A DNA stretch of 64,000 bases, taken from Aestuariispira ectoiniformans. Lineage in GTDB: Bacteria > Pseudomonadota > Alphaproteobacteria > UBA8366 > Aestuariispiraceae. Position 1 is the first letter of the stretch. Every line of letters starts with the position of its first letter. The position numbers were made by a program, and so were the translations under genes. Of the stretch, positions 55,888 through 64,000 are shown one piece after another. The DNA is taken from NCBI RefSeq assembly GCF_025136295.1, contig NZ_CP062788.1:1178001-1242000 (forward strand). Direction: 5' to 3'. The notes below the pieces were generated by a model that did no database searches, was not told where the DNA came from, and worked only from the letters and a program-made list of their open reading frames with translations.

Positions 55888-56064
55888 GGACGACTCCACT
55901 CAGAGAAAACGGAATTGGATGGCTGTGCATCAACAGCAGCCATTGTCGCGCCAGATCGCGTCTTATTACAATTGCGCGACATTTCGCGACTTGACACGAT
56001 AAGCGCTTCAGTATGCTTTATTTGTTGGATCACAGATGAGCAGTCCTGGGGAGAGGATCAACAG
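55888..56064. promoter_or_regulatory. Divergent promoter region of hydrolase and HTH regulator
   Basis: An inverted pair TGTCGCGC (55944-55951) and GCGCGACA (55974-55981), 22 nt apart, is followed by another CGCGAC and a TTGACA box (55991-55996). No -10 at ideal spacing is seen (TATGCT lies 15 nt downstream). The inverted pair is a candidate operator for the HTH protein encoded to the right. Confidence 0.45.
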
Positions 56065-56877
56065 ATGTCAGGGGAATTTGCCGCCAACCTGTCGTTGTTG
56101 TGCAGTTACCATCCGTCAATTGCGGAAGTATGCCGGAAGCTGTCATTCAACCGCCAGCAGTTTAACAAATACCTGAGCGGCAGGTCGCGGCCGTCGCGCA
56201 GCAATATGCGGCGTATCTGCGATTTCTTCGGTGTGACGGAAGCGGAAATCCTACTTGAACCGGCCCAGTTTGAAAACATGATTGCGGTCAAACGCCGCCC
56301 GGTGGCGGAGAGCGCGCTCAGCAAGCCGATGCGGCATTTGGAGACCCTGTACCAAACCAGCCAAAGCCTGGAGCGGTATGTTGGATATTATTACCGCTAT
56401 TTCTATTCCTTCGGGAATGCAGGCAAGATCATCAAGTCCCTTGCTACGATTTACGAGGAAAACGGAAAATATTTCTGGAAAAATATCGAGCTGATACGCA
56501 CATCGTCTTCGGGGAAAACGACTGCCTTGAACAAATATGATGGGGCGGTTTTCTTCCTGGCGGACCGCATTTACATCGTGGAATACGAAACCCTGCAAAA
56601 GAACTCCCTGACACAGGTTACGCTTTATCCCTGTTATCGCAGCAGAGTAGACGTTCTGGCTGGGATCCAGACCGGCGGCCCGGTCCGGCGCGGTCGGCGG
56701 CCCGGCGCATCGAAAGTAGTACTCGAATATTTGGGGCGCGATGTTGATGTTCGTAAGGCGTTGCGCGGTTCTGGACTGTTTGAGGCGGATTCACCCGGGC
56801 TCTCTCCGTCCATTCTTGAGATGATCAACAACATCATTCCTGAAGGCAGTTATGTTCTGGATGTAGATGAACCTTAG
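56065..56877 (+). CDS. Cro/CI-type HTH transcriptional regulator
   Basis: A 270-aa protein with an N-terminal helix-turn-helix near residues 18-70 (AEVCRKLSFNRQQFNKYLSGRSRPSRSNMRRICDFFGV, split over the recognition helix) and a C-terminal domain I do not recognise, possibly an effector domain. ATG at 56065 has GGGAGAGGA upstream. Its place divergent to the hydrolase-dipeptide transporter operon makes it the likely regulator. A longer reading frame beginning at 55840 overlaps the hydrolase start and is rejected. Confidence 0.82.
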   Translation: MSGEFAANLSLLCSYHPSIAEVCRKLSFNRQQFNKYLSGRSRPSRSNMRRICDFFGVTEAEILLEPAQFENMIAVKRRPVAESALSKPMRHLETLYQTSQSLERYVGYYYRYFYSFGNAGKIIKSLATIYEENGKYFWKNIELIRTSSSGKTTALNKYDGAVFFLADRIYIVEYETLQKNSLTQVTLYPCYRSRVDVLAGIQTGGPVRRGRRPGASKVVLEYLGRDVDVRKALRGSGLFEADSPGLSPSILEMINNIIPEGSYVLDVDEP

Positions 56878-56989
56878 CTCGCTCTCTCTTCCATTATCAG
56901 GACTGCATTTAATAACTGTTTCCTGTCAGGGCTTAGCCATGCGCAGCAACAGAGGGAACCGCATGTTCTCTTCTCCTGTTCCCGTGGTG

Positions 56990-57877
56990 TCAGTCGCAAC
57001 AGATCGCTTCCCAGTGTTCAACCTTGGGATTGAAAAATCCGGATTTGCGATAGCCCTTTTGAATGAGGCCCCTAGCACGCATGTCGTATAAACCAACCTG
57101 AAGGGCATCGAATACCTGTTTGGAGTGAGGGAACTTCTTGGAAAGGGCGACATGCCGGGACCCGGGCAGAACGACTTTTAATCCGGGAACGGGGATGAAC
57201 TTCTTGCCGTTTATATACTGTGACAAGTCATCTGCGCCCGGAAATTCGCCGACGAAGTAATCGGCTCTCCCATGTAGAACCAACATGCCCATTTGAACAT
57301 ATTCGGGGACGCTGACCTTTGGGACACCCATGCGCTCCAGGGCTTCCCAGTCATATAGCCAGTTTCTACTGGAAGCAGCCCTGAATTTCCTCAATTCTTC
57401 GAGCGACTTGACGGATAGCACAGCCTTGTGGTCGGGGCGGGTATAGAGGCCTTTGACGAAGCTGCCCACCGGCAGAACCGCGGTGCTCTTGTACAGGCTT
57501 TCATCGTTGGCGAAATCTCCCCATGGGAAGTCAACCATGATCATGACCGTCCCTTTTTTCAGTTCGACGCGCGTGCGGGCGGAATTTGGATAGTTCTTGA
57601 AGGAATATGTTGCCTCGATTCCCCCCAGCCGAACGGCCCGGCAGAGGATAAAGAATTCCAGTGTCGTGCGCAGCCACTCCGCCGAGAAGAATTCATCCTG
57701 CGCGCAGGCGTCCGGATATTGCTGCCAGGTCCGGATAATGCGTGGTGCAAGGCTGTCCGAGACGCCAACAACGATTTCGACGGGTTTTGCAATGGCGGAT
57801 TCAGACCACAGGAGCGACACATGGGCAAGAAACGCAAAGATCGCAGCGAATGCTACTTTTGACAGCAAGTGGCGCAT
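56990..57877 (-). CDS. Lone periplasmic solute-binding-like protein
   Basis: A 295-aa secreted protein: signal segment LLSKVAFAAIFAFLAHVSLLWSESAIA split around the hydrophobic core (about 1-27), then an SBP_bac_3-like body (GSFVKGLYTRPDHKAVL, GRADYFVGEFPG). Like the proteins at 40388 and 60957 it has no transporter genes beside it. GGAAGG lies 4 nt before the ATG at 57877. Ligand and role are unknown. Confidence 0.7.
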   Translation of the reverse strand: MRHLLSKVAFAAIFAFLAHVSLLWSESAIAKPVEIVVGVSDSLAPRIIRTWQQYPDACAQDEFFSAEWLRTTLEFFILCRAVRLGGIEATYSFKNYPNSARTRVELKKGTVMIMVDFPWGDFANDESLYKSTAVLPVGSFVKGLYTRPDHKAVLSVKSLEELRKFRAASSRNWLYDWEALERMGVPKVSVPEYVQMGMLVLHGRADYFVGEFPGADDLSQYINGKKFIPVPGLKVVLPGSRHVALSKKFPHSKQVFDALQVGLYDMRARGLIQKGYRKSGFFNPKVEHWEAICCD

Positions 57878-58239
57878 TCGACCTTCCCGGCCCAACCCCT
57901 TGCCGAGACGGCAATATCTTTTTTTCGTTCCCGGACTGCCGGGGGTACTCTTCGTTTCAACGGGCGGAGTGAGGGTGTCAAAACCCGTGTATACTTTCAT
58001 TGCCCGGATGGCTCCTATGTTCACCCCCAATGATAGCAAAATAGGCTACATCTTGGAATCATGGATCAACTTTCCGTATGAAAAGCGGATTTTTAGCCAT
58101 CTAGACGCGGTAACTGAGCGAGAACCAGAAATACAGCCAGACAAGCATGCTGGATGATGGCACTTGGGAAACAGTGGCGGCAATATGAGATGCTTTTCAT
58201 AGCCGAACCCTATCACCAGCACTATTCACACGTCAGTTA

Positions 58240-58360
58240 ACGTGACAATGCCATCTGAAGAATTGACGTGCTCTGCGCTACCAGATTCCAGAGAGTGACA
58301 CTAACTTTGGCAAAGTTGGACAATAACTCTGACAAAAAGTGACAGTAACTGTGACACGCG
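58240..58360 (+). repeat. Array C: three 18-nt motifs at exact 22-bp period beside tRNA-Arg
   Basis: GTGACACTAACTTTGGCA (58295-58312), TGGACAATAACTCTGACA (58317-58334) and GTGACAGTAACTGTGACA (58339-58356) recur at exactly 22 bp. The same motif and period occur in the inverse orientation at 14.1 and 26.4 kb. GTGACAATGCC at 58245 is a related half-motif. The array ends 14 bp from the 3' end of a tRNA gene, a common insertion point. It is likely a protein-binding array of a mobile element. The other 350 bp between the binding protein start and the tRNA show no gene. Confidence 0.7.
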
Positions 58361-58370
58361 ACAGGGGGGA

Positions 58371-58447
58371 TGGTGATCCCGACAGGATTCGAACCTGTGA
58401 CCTACAGATTAGGAATCTGTCGCTCTATCCTGCTGAGCTACGGGACC
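58371..58447 (-). tRNA. tRNA-Arg (anticodon CCT)
   Basis: On the minus strand the cloverleaf is complete: acceptor GGTCCCG pairs with CGGGATC (one G-U), D-arm GCTC-AGCAGGATA-GAGC, anticodon stem ACAGA/TCTGT around loop TTCCTAA with anticodon CCT, T-arm ACAGG-TTCGAAT-CCTGT, discriminator A and encoded CCA. Length 77 nt including CCA. It reads AGG codons. Confidence 0.96.
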
Positions 58448-58553
58448 ACTGGGTTTTTCTTTAACCCATGAATGGCCGGGCTTCAACCGGACATTTGGTT
58501 TGACGGTTACGATGGTACCGCGATAATTCCCCCTGTCTTTTAAGGGGAGAGGA

Positions 58554-59363
58554 ATGCGGCACAGTATTATCCTGCTTTGTTGGTTTTTTGTGTTGGCGGG
58601 ATGTGAGGTAAGCAGGAGCGATTTCTTCCCGCCGGGGCCGACTGTGGACCAAAACCAGGCATTCCAGATTGCCGATCCTGCCCGCAAGATTGTTGTGATC
58701 TACAATCACGGGACCGCCCGTGTGGACAGGCCGTCGGCATGCAACAAAAGGGATACGCCGGAAATCTGGCGGGATTTGACCGGGGAGACGATCGCGGGCC
58801 GAACGGTCTATGTCTATTACCTCTGCTCGGATGTCTTCGGGGATGACTATATCTATCACCGGGCGGAGGAAATCGAGGCGGCCCTGGATTTGTTCCGGGC
58901 CAAGGGTGTGCCCGCCGCACAGCTATTCCTGGCCGGGCAATCCGCCGGGGCGTGGTCGTCCATGGTTGTTGCCCGGAAAGCGCCGCAGAAATTCAATGCG
59001 ATTATCGCAACGGCGCCCGCCTTCGCAGGGCATTGGCAGGGGCGCAGCGCCGATCTGCAGGCCTGGCAGGATTTCGAAATTTCTGAAATTAAGAAAATGA
59101 CGCAGATGAAGGCGCTGATCTATGCCTTTGAGGGAGACGCCTATAATCGGCCCCGGGACCTGGTCTTCCTGGCCGATATTCCCGGTGTGGATTTCGAAAC
59201 ACTTTCCTGGCGGGCGATTAACGGCACGGCCTGTGAAAGCCGCCCGGCAAAGGCGCATAGCACCGCGCGCCGGCATTGTTTCACCGTTACGCAAATGGCG
59301 CGGATAAAGGCCTATATTGCGGAAAGCGTGGGGCGGGTGGCCGCGGTTACTTCATTAAAGTAG
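58554..59363 (+). CDS. Alpha/beta-hydrolase-fold lipoprotein
   Basis: A 269-aa protein with a lipoprotein signal (lipobox LAGC, Cys17) and an alpha/beta-hydrolase core: VIYNHGTA near 49 for the oxyanion region, and GQSAGAWSS with nucleophile serine near residue 130. APAFAGHW follows. Acid and histidine members are not clear, so catalysis is likely but not proven. AGGGGAGAGGA precedes the ATG. It stands alone between the tRNA and phhA; substrate unknown. Confidence 0.78.
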   Translation: MRHSIILLCWFFVLAGCEVSRSDFFPPGPTVDQNQAFQIADPARKIVVIYNHGTARVDRPSACNKRDTPEIWRDLTGETIAGRTVYVYYLCSDVFGDDYIYHRAEEIEAALDLFRAKGVPAAQLFLAGQSAGAWSSMVVARKAPQKFNAIIATAPAFAGHWQGRSADLQAWQDFEISEIKKMTQMKALIYAFEGDAYNRPRDLVFLADIPGVDFETLSWRAINGTACESRPAKAHSTARRHCFTVTQMARIKAYIAESVGRVAAVTSLK

Positions 59364-59394
59364 CCCCCTTCGGAAGGGCCCGAAGGGGGGGCAC

Positions 59395-60246
59395 CTAACC
59401 GGCCATGGGAACGCTTGGTGCTTCCGCTTCGTAGAGCCGGTCGGTCGCGAGGACGGTGTCTTTGGGAAATGGTTCGGCCTCGGCATATTTCTTGTAGATC
59501 GGCACGAAATCCCGTTCGCAGGCCTCGAACAGGTCCTCGAATTTCTCCACCACGAAATAGGTCTTCTGGTAGTCGTCGATGGCGTAATCCGTGCGCATGA
59601 CCCGTTCCAGGTCAAAGCCGATGCGGGTGGAGCGTTTGTCGGTCAGGCTGTAGACGGTCTCACCGCTGGACGACAGAATCCCGGCGCCATAGATGCGCAG
59701 GCCTTTGTCTGTGTTGATCAGGCCGAATTCGACCATATACCAATAGAGCCGTGCGAGGCATTTCAGCCCGCCATGTTTGATCGCCTCAGGACCCTTCCTG
59801 CCATAAGCCTCAAGGAAATCGGCAAAGACCGGATCGCTCAACAGGGGCACATGGCCGAAGAAGTCGTGAAAGATGTCCGGTTCCACCAGATAATCGAATT
59901 CCTCCGGCGTGCGCAGCCAGACGGTGACGGGAAAGCGCCGGTTTGCCAGATGATCGAAAAAGACGTCGTCCGGCACCAGGCCGGGCACGGCCACGAGGCG
60001 AAAGCCGGTGAGTTTCTCCAGCTTGTCACTGGCCTTTTCCAGGTTGGGCACGCCGTCTGCGCAGTCCAGGCGCTGCAACCCGTCATAATAGGCCTGCGCC
60101 GCATGGTCCGGCATCAGGCCGATCATGCGCCGGTACAGCCGACGCCAGAGGGAATGTTCTTCGTCGGTGTAGCCGGACCAGTCCTGCTCGACGGTATAGT
60201 CGGGCCAGATATTGCTGTAGTCGCCGCGCAGATTGGAAAAGTCCAT
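59395..60246 (-). CDS. phhA: Phenylalanine 4-monooxygenase
   Basis: A 283-aa aromatic amino acid hydroxylase of the bacterial single-domain type. The iron-binding 2-His-1-Glu set is visible: H127 and H132 in HDFFGHVPLL and E173 in YWYMVEFGL. VPGLVPDDVFFDHLANRRFPVT carries the pterin contact region. It converts phenylalanine to tyrosine with tetrahydrobiopterin. It is divergent from an Lrp-family gene that probably controls it. Confidence 0.95.
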   Translation of the reverse strand: MDFSNLRGDYSNIWPDYTVEQDWSGYTDEEHSLWRRLYRRMIGLMPDHAAQAYYDGLQRLDCADGVPNLEKASDKLEKLTGFRLVAVPGLVPDDVFFDHLANRRFPVTVWLRTPEEFDYLVEPDIFHDFFGHVPLLSDPVFADFLEAYGRKGPEAIKHGGLKCLARLYWYMVEFGLINTDKGLRIYGAGILSSSGETVYSLTDKRSTRIGFDLERVMRTDYAIDDYQKTYFVVEKFEDLFEACERDFVPIYKKYAEAEPFPKDTVLATDRLYEAEAPSVPMAG

Positions 60247-60390
60247 GTGTTTTTGTCTCCCGGAAATTGCCTGCTTTTTGCTTTTGCGGGCATTTTATCA
60301 TTACGGCCGGGGTGTTTTGTGGCTAATATATCCTTATATCGCAGTAGAAAGGTCATATATTTAATATTGTTGTCTATCTTGGGGAGGAAA

Positions 60391-60876
60391 ATGACCGGTA
60401 TTTCATTCAACAAGTCCGATCGGAAAATTCTCGAAGTCCTGCAGCGGGAAGGCCGCCTTTCCAATGTGGAACTGGCGGACCGTATCGGCATGTCGCCGTC
60501 GCCTTGCCTGCGCCGGGTCAAGCGGTTGGAAGAGGAGGGCGTGATCGAGGGGTATTCCGCCCGGGTCAACCGCAAGAAGATCGGGCTGGGCGTGATGGCG
60601 GCCTGTCAGGTGAAACTGAAAAACCATGATGAGCAAGAGGTTCAGGCCTTTGTTGACGCCGTCGTCGCCATGCCGGAGGTCACCGGGTTTTTCTCCATGA
60701 CGGGCCGGTCCGACTTCCTGCTTCTGGTGCATGCACCAGACCTGGAAAGCTATGGCCGTTTCGCCACCCATCGCCTGTTGCGCCTGCATAACGTGCAGGA
60801 TGTGGAATCCGGCCTCGTGCTGGAAGAGTTGAAGAACACAAGGGCGCTTCCGCTGGGCCATCTCGCGGTGGAGTGA
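60391..60876 (+). CDS. Lrp/AsnC-family transcriptional regulator
   Basis: A 161-aa regulator: HTH at about 9-60 (LEVLQREGRLSNVELADRIGMSPSPCLRRVKRLEEEG, split) and a RAM effector domain after residue 65. ATG at 60391 has GGGGAGGA four nt upstream; the long frame reaching back to 59773 is antisense to phhA and is rejected. Divergence from phhA points to control of phenylalanine breakdown. It overlaps the frame, but not the chosen start, of the next gene. Confidence 0.9.
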   Translation: MTGISFNKSDRKILEVLQREGRLSNVELADRIGMSPSPCLRRVKRLEEEGVIEGYSARVNRKKIGLGVMAACQVKLKNHDEQEVQAFVDAVVAMPEVTGFFSMTGRSDFLLLVHAPDLESYGRFATHRLLRLHNVQDVESGLVLEELKNTRALPLGHLAVE

Positions 60877-60956
60877 ACGACTGGTTTAGGCCTTTCTTTT
60901 ATTACGGGAATTCGTGCTATCCTTGCGTCGACATGATGCGGAGAGGGAGGGGCTGT

Positions 60957-61823
60957 ATGCGTTGGCGCGGCTTTGCGATAATCCTGTTCCTGTTCGTCGT
61001 AGCTGTGGGGCGGACGGCGGGGGCGGAAACATTTCGCCTGGGCATTCTGCACGGCAATCCCGAAATCTTCGACTATGAGATCAGCGTCATGAGGCTGGCG
61101 CTGAAATACGCGCCGGGTGAGCATGAGCTTGAAATCGTCCCGATGCCCAATTTGACGCAAAAGCGTGTTTTCATGTTGATGGAACAGGGGCAGAGCGCGA
61201 TTGACGTGTTCTTTTCAGGATATGCGAAATGGCGGGAGGACTATTTCCTGCAGGTGGATATACCCATTACGCGGGGATTGCTGGGGTATCGGGTTTTCGT
61301 GATCCGGAGGGAAGACCGCGAACGCCTCGCCGGGATCAGGAGCCTGGATGACTTCCGCCGCAGCGTCACCATCGGGTCTGGAATTGGCTGGCTGGATACC
61401 GACATCTTCCGCGCGGCTGGGTTTACCGTGGCGACCGGGCAATATGAAAGCCTGTGGAAGATGCTGGGCCGCAGGCGTTTTGACGCCTTCAACCGCGGTA
61501 TCCAGGAGGTATTCGTGGAAATGAAACAGCGTGGCGGGCAATACCCGAACCTGATGGTCGATGATAACCTGATGGCCGTCTACCGCTTCGACCATTTCTT
61601 TTACGTGAAGAAGGAAGACCAGCGGCGTCACGATTTAATCGAGCAGGGTCTGAAGACGGCCTATGAAAACGGCGCTTTCATGAAGAATTTCTACAATCAC
61701 CCGATGATCAAGGCAGCTTTGGGCAAGGGGCACCCCCAAACGCGGCGCAGCTTTCACCTTCCCAACCCGTTCCTCAGTGAGCAGGTGAAGGCAATCCCCG
61801 AGAAGTATTGGCAGCAGTTCTGA
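60957..61823 (+). CDS. Lone periplasmic solute-binding-like protein
   Basis: A 288-aa protein with a signal peptide (MRWRGFAIILFLFVVAVGRTAGA, about 1-23) and a periplasmic-binding body (FRLGILHGNPEIFDYEI, VFFSGYAKWREDYF, IGSGIGWLDTDIFRAAGF). ATG at 60957 follows GGGAGGGG. No transporter genes are linked; it resembles the other solitary binding proteins in the window in size and style. Role unknown. Confidence 0.7.
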   Translation: MRWRGFAIILFLFVVAVGRTAGAETFRLGILHGNPEIFDYEISVMRLALKYAPGEHELEIVPMPNLTQKRVFMLMEQGQSAIDVFFSGYAKWREDYFLQVDIPITRGLLGYRVFVIRREDRERLAGIRSLDDFRRSVTIGSGIGWLDTDIFRAAGFTVATGQYESLWKMLGRRRFDAFNRGIQEVFVEMKQRGGQYPNLMVDDNLMAVYRFDHFFYVKKEDQRRHDLIEQGLKTAYENGAFMKNFYNHPMIKAALGKGHPQTRRSFHLPNPFLSEQVKAIPEKYWQQF

Positions 61824-61851
61824 CTGTTGGCCGCAGCAGGTCGCCTTCTGC

Positions 61852-62736
61852 TCAGAACATTTCCCGTACGCCGTCGACCAGCAGCGATGTGAGGTCGATC
61901 CCGTTGCTTTCGTGGGGGATGGTGTTGCAGGTCACGATGCGGGTCGTTCCGGCATCCTGCAGGTCCTGATAGGCACCGCCTGCGAAAACCGCATGGACGC
62001 CGATGCAGACCGGGGCAGGCATGGCCGTTCCGGTCAGGTGATTGACCGTCTCGATCATGGTGCGCGCGGTGGAGATGATGTCATCCACCAAGACCGGCGT
62101 ATGGTCCTGCCATTGCTCCACTTGCGGGACAGTCACCTCCACGTCACGGTCGCCGTGGCGGGTTTTCTCAAGGACGAGAAAAGGGGCACCGGCCAGGTCG
62201 GCAACGGCGTGGACCCATTGTTCGCTTTCGGCGTCGGGGCCGACCAGCACAGGCTTGTCGACGGATGATTTGATCCAGGCGGCAATCGCCGGGGCGGCCT
62301 GAAGGACGCGGGTCGGCATGTCGTAGATTTCAGACAGGCTCTTGCGCCGGTGCAGATGCGGGTCAATCGTTATCAGCCAGTCGATACAACGGTTGAGAAG
62401 TCCGGCAAAATGGGTGGAAGTGACGACCTCTCCGGGGTGGAAGCGCGTGTCCTGGCGCATATAGGCGAGATAGGGCACGACCAGCCCGACCTCTTTCGCA
62501 CCCAGCTCGCCTGCGCCGCTGGCTGCAAAAATCAACGGCATAATCCGTGCGTCCGGCCGGTCCAGTGTGCAGACGAGGATGACCCTTCGGCCGTCGACCG
62601 GTGTCAGAAACCGGACATAGCTTTCGCCGTCCGGAAAATGCCGCGTTTCAAGCGCGCCCATCTCCGCATCGAGGGCCGTTACCAGTGCTTGTGCCGTCGC
62701 TTCATTGCCGGGCAGGGGAAAGATCAGCGGTGTCAT
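61852..62736 (-). CDS. Ribose-phosphate pyrophosphokinase-like protein
   Basis: A 294-aa PRPP-synthetase-family protein, shorter than the usual 310-320 aa of the housekeeping enzyme. Visible are the ATP-side FPDGESYVRF, the YLAYMRQDTRF flexible loop, DPHLHRRKSL and the PRPP-binding loop VLVDDIISTARTMIET. Position directly after a thymidine/AMP-phosphorylase-like gene (5-bp gap) and the divergent length suggest a specialised enzyme in nucleotide recycling rather than the main prs. ATG at 62736 is chosen; the upstream frame runs into the neighbour. Confidence 0.85.
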   Translation of the reverse strand: MTPLIFPLPGNEATAQALVTALDAEMGALETRHFPDGESYVRFLTPVDGRRVILVCTLDRPDARIMPLIFAASGAGELGAKEVGLVVPYLAYMRQDTRFHPGEVVTSTHFAGLLNRCIDWLITIDPHLHRRKSLSEIYDMPTRVLQAAPAIAAWIKSSVDKPVLVGPDAESEQWVHAVADLAGAPFLVLEKTRHGDRDVEVTVPQVEQWQDHTPVLVDDIISTARTMIETVNHLTGTAMPAPVCIGVHAVFAGGAYQDLQDAGTTRIVTCNTIPHESNGIDLTSLLVDGVREMF

Positions 62737-62741
62737 GCAGC

Positions 62742-64000
62742 CTATTTTACCTCGATGATCAGGGGGTGATTGCGGACATAGCCCATCGCGTAGTTCAACT
62801 CGCCATGGGTTTCGGCGTGCAGGGTGAACAGGGGCTCTCCTGCCGCCACAGTCTGCCCCAGCCTGCAATGCATTTCCAGACCCGACGCCTTGGCATGCGG
62901 CGCCCCGGCCAATTTGGCCGTGCGGGACAGACGGCGATTGTCGAAATTGGTAATCAGCCCTGCATGTGAGGCCTTGATGACGCTTTGATGATGGGATCGG
63001 GGCGGTTCCCTCATGCCACCCTGGGCCTCACAGATGCGTTGGAATTTCTCCCAGGCCTTTCCCTCCGTCAGCACCCGACCCGCAGTCTCGATGCCTTCGC
63101 CGTCCGGGGCATAGCCCGCCAGTTCAAGCAGGCTGCCCGCCAGATGCAGGGCGCGCTCCCGCAGATCGGCGGGGGCATCTTCCTTGTTCTGCAGTACGGC
63201 CAATACGTCCCAGGCTTCCAGCGCGGGGCCGATGCCGCGACCGACCGGTTGCGTGCCATCGGTCTGTATGGTGCGCGCCTTTATATCCAGCGCGCGGCTG
63301 GTGCTGAGCAGGCTGCCGGCGAGGGATGTGGCGTCCGCCTGGCTGCGGACCTTGGCGGTGGGGCCCATGGGCAGGTCCAGCACCAGATGAGTCGCGCCCG
63401 CGGCGGCCTTCTTGGACAGGACAGAGGCAACCAGTTGTCCCTCGCTGTCAATGTCGAGCGCGCGTTCAACGCGGATCAGCAGGTCGTCGGCGGGGCTGAG
63501 ACCAACCGCACCACCCCAGACAACACAGCCGCCCTCGCGGTCCACGACCCGGCGCATGTCGTCCAGGCTGAGGTCTACCGGGGCCAGAGTTTCCATTGTG
63601 TCGGCGGTTCCCGCGGGTGAGGTGATCGCGCGCGATGAGGTCTTGGGCATTACCAGTCCGCAGGCCGCGACGATGGCGACGACGATCGGTGTCGTCCGGT
63701 TGCCGGGCAGGCCGCCGATGCAGTGTTTGTCCACGATCGGCGTCGTGCCCCAGTCCAGATGGTCGCCCACATTGATCATGGCGCGGGTCAGGCCGATCAT
63801 CTCGTCGCGGTTCAGGTCTCGTGAGGAACAGGCGGTAACGAAGGATGACAGTTCGATGTCGGAATATTGTCCGGCCACGATATCGCGCATGATTTCGTCG
63901 AATTCCGCATCATCCAGCCGGTGCCCGTAAATTTTAGCCCGGACATAGCTGAGCGAGTCGACCGTCCGTGGATGTTCGAAGGAAACCAGGTCGCCTTCCT
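62742..64000 (-). CDS. Thymidine/AMP phosphorylase family protein (5' end outside window)
   Basis: A glycosyl-transferase family 3 phosphorylase. The frame has no stop up to the right edge: upstream of the ATG at 63890 the translation reads SLSYVRAKIYGHRLDDAEFDEI, the true helical N-domain, so the gene continues beyond 64000. Blocks include DKHCIGGLPGNRTTP (phosphate site) and KTSSRAITSPAGTADTME. The KIYGHRL segment and the linked PRPP-synthetase-like gene are features of the long AMP-phosphorylase-like group more than of classical DeoA. Reaction: nucleoside or nucleotide plus phosphate to base and (phospho)ribose 1-phosphate. Confidence 0.85.
   Translation of the reverse strand, partial: EGDLVSFEHPRTVDSLSYVRAKIYGHRLDDAEFDEIMRDIVAGQYSDIELSSFVTACSSRDLNRDEMIGLTRAMINVGDHLDWGTTPIVDKHCIGGLPGNRTTPIVVAIVAACGLVMPKTSSRAITSPAGTADTMETLAPVDLSLDDMRRVVDREGGCVVWGGAVGLSPADDLLIRVERALDIDSEGQLVASVLSKKAAAGATHLVLDLPMGPTAKVRSQADATSLAGSLLSTSRALDIKARTIQTDGTQPVGRGIGPALEAWDVLAVLQNKEDAPADLRERALHLAGSLLELAGYAPDGEGIETAGRVLTEGKAWEKFQRICEAQGGMREPPRSHHQSVIKASHAGLITNFDNRRLSRTAKLAGAPHAKASGLEMHCRLGQTVAAGEPLFTLHAETHGELNYAMGYVRNHPLIIEVK

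Noticed and set aside
58295-58356. CRISPR array
   Set aside because: The 22-bp period leaves only 4-nt gaps between 18-nt copies, so there are no spacers, and no cas genes are present.
59773-60390. Long N-terminal extension of the Lrp regulator
   Set aside because: It would be antisense to phhA; the ATG at 60391 has a strong SD and gives the normal family length.

Overview
The window looks like chromosomal DNA of an alphaproteobacterium. It is mostly GC-rich and holds several alphaproteobacterial hallmarks: a ChvE/GguAB/GguC sugar module with a GbpR/GguR-type LysR regulator, an AapJQMP amino-acid transporter, a YtfQRT-YjfF sugar transporter, and a divergent phhA/Lrp pair. The genus cannot be fixed from sequence alone; a marine Rhodospirillales/Sneathiella-like organism is a guess.

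Layout. 1-1843: the 3' part of a methylisocitrate-lyase-type gene and an M14 zinc carboxypeptidase. 1997-13922: two divergent operons, visibly more AT-rich than the rest. The leftward operon encodes a fused double acyl-adenylating enzyme, a hotdog thioesterase, an EamA exporter, a formate/nitrite channel and a SABATH-type carboxyl methyltransferase. The rightward operon encodes two sister short SDR proteins without the usual catalytic residues, a GST-like protein, a PNPOx-fold flavoprotein, a free-standing Lrp ligand domain, an AhpD-like protein, a heme-oxygenase-like diiron oxidase (HDO) and a cupin. I read this as an undescribed small-molecule pathway, biosynthetic or detoxifying; it is the best candidate in the window for something new. 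14353-26239: a LysR regulator and a ten-gene operon for uptake and oxidative breakdown of L-arabinose and D-galactose. 26593-37950: a GntR regulator, an Aap transporter whose aapQ carries an in-frame stop, and a complete hydroxyproline-to-2-oxoglutarate pathway plus two SDRs. 38004-41212: a chemoreceptor and a lone periplasmic binding protein. 41734-48078: YtfQRT-YjfF, a GntR regulator and a mutarotase. 48217-56877: a dipeptide-type ABC transporter, a CocE/NonD hydrolase and a divergent HTH regulator. 56990-64000: two lone binding proteins, tRNA-Arg(CCT), a lipoprotein hydrolase, phhA with its Lrp regulator, and a PRPP-synthetase-like gene next to a thymidine/AMP-phosphorylase-family gene that leaves the window.

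How the parts connect. The arabinose and hydroxyproline pathways both end in 2-oxoglutarate semialdehyde, and each carries its own semialdehyde dehydrogenase. All four ABC import operons have a strong hairpin directly after the binding-protein gene, probably to keep that part of the transcript abundant. Three intergenic regions (about 14.1, 26.4 and 58.3 kb) carry related arrays of an 18-nt TGACA-N-TAACT-N-TGACA motif repeated at a 22-bp period. One lies beside the tRNA-Arg gene and two bracket the arabinose/galactose module, which suggests traces of a mobile element.
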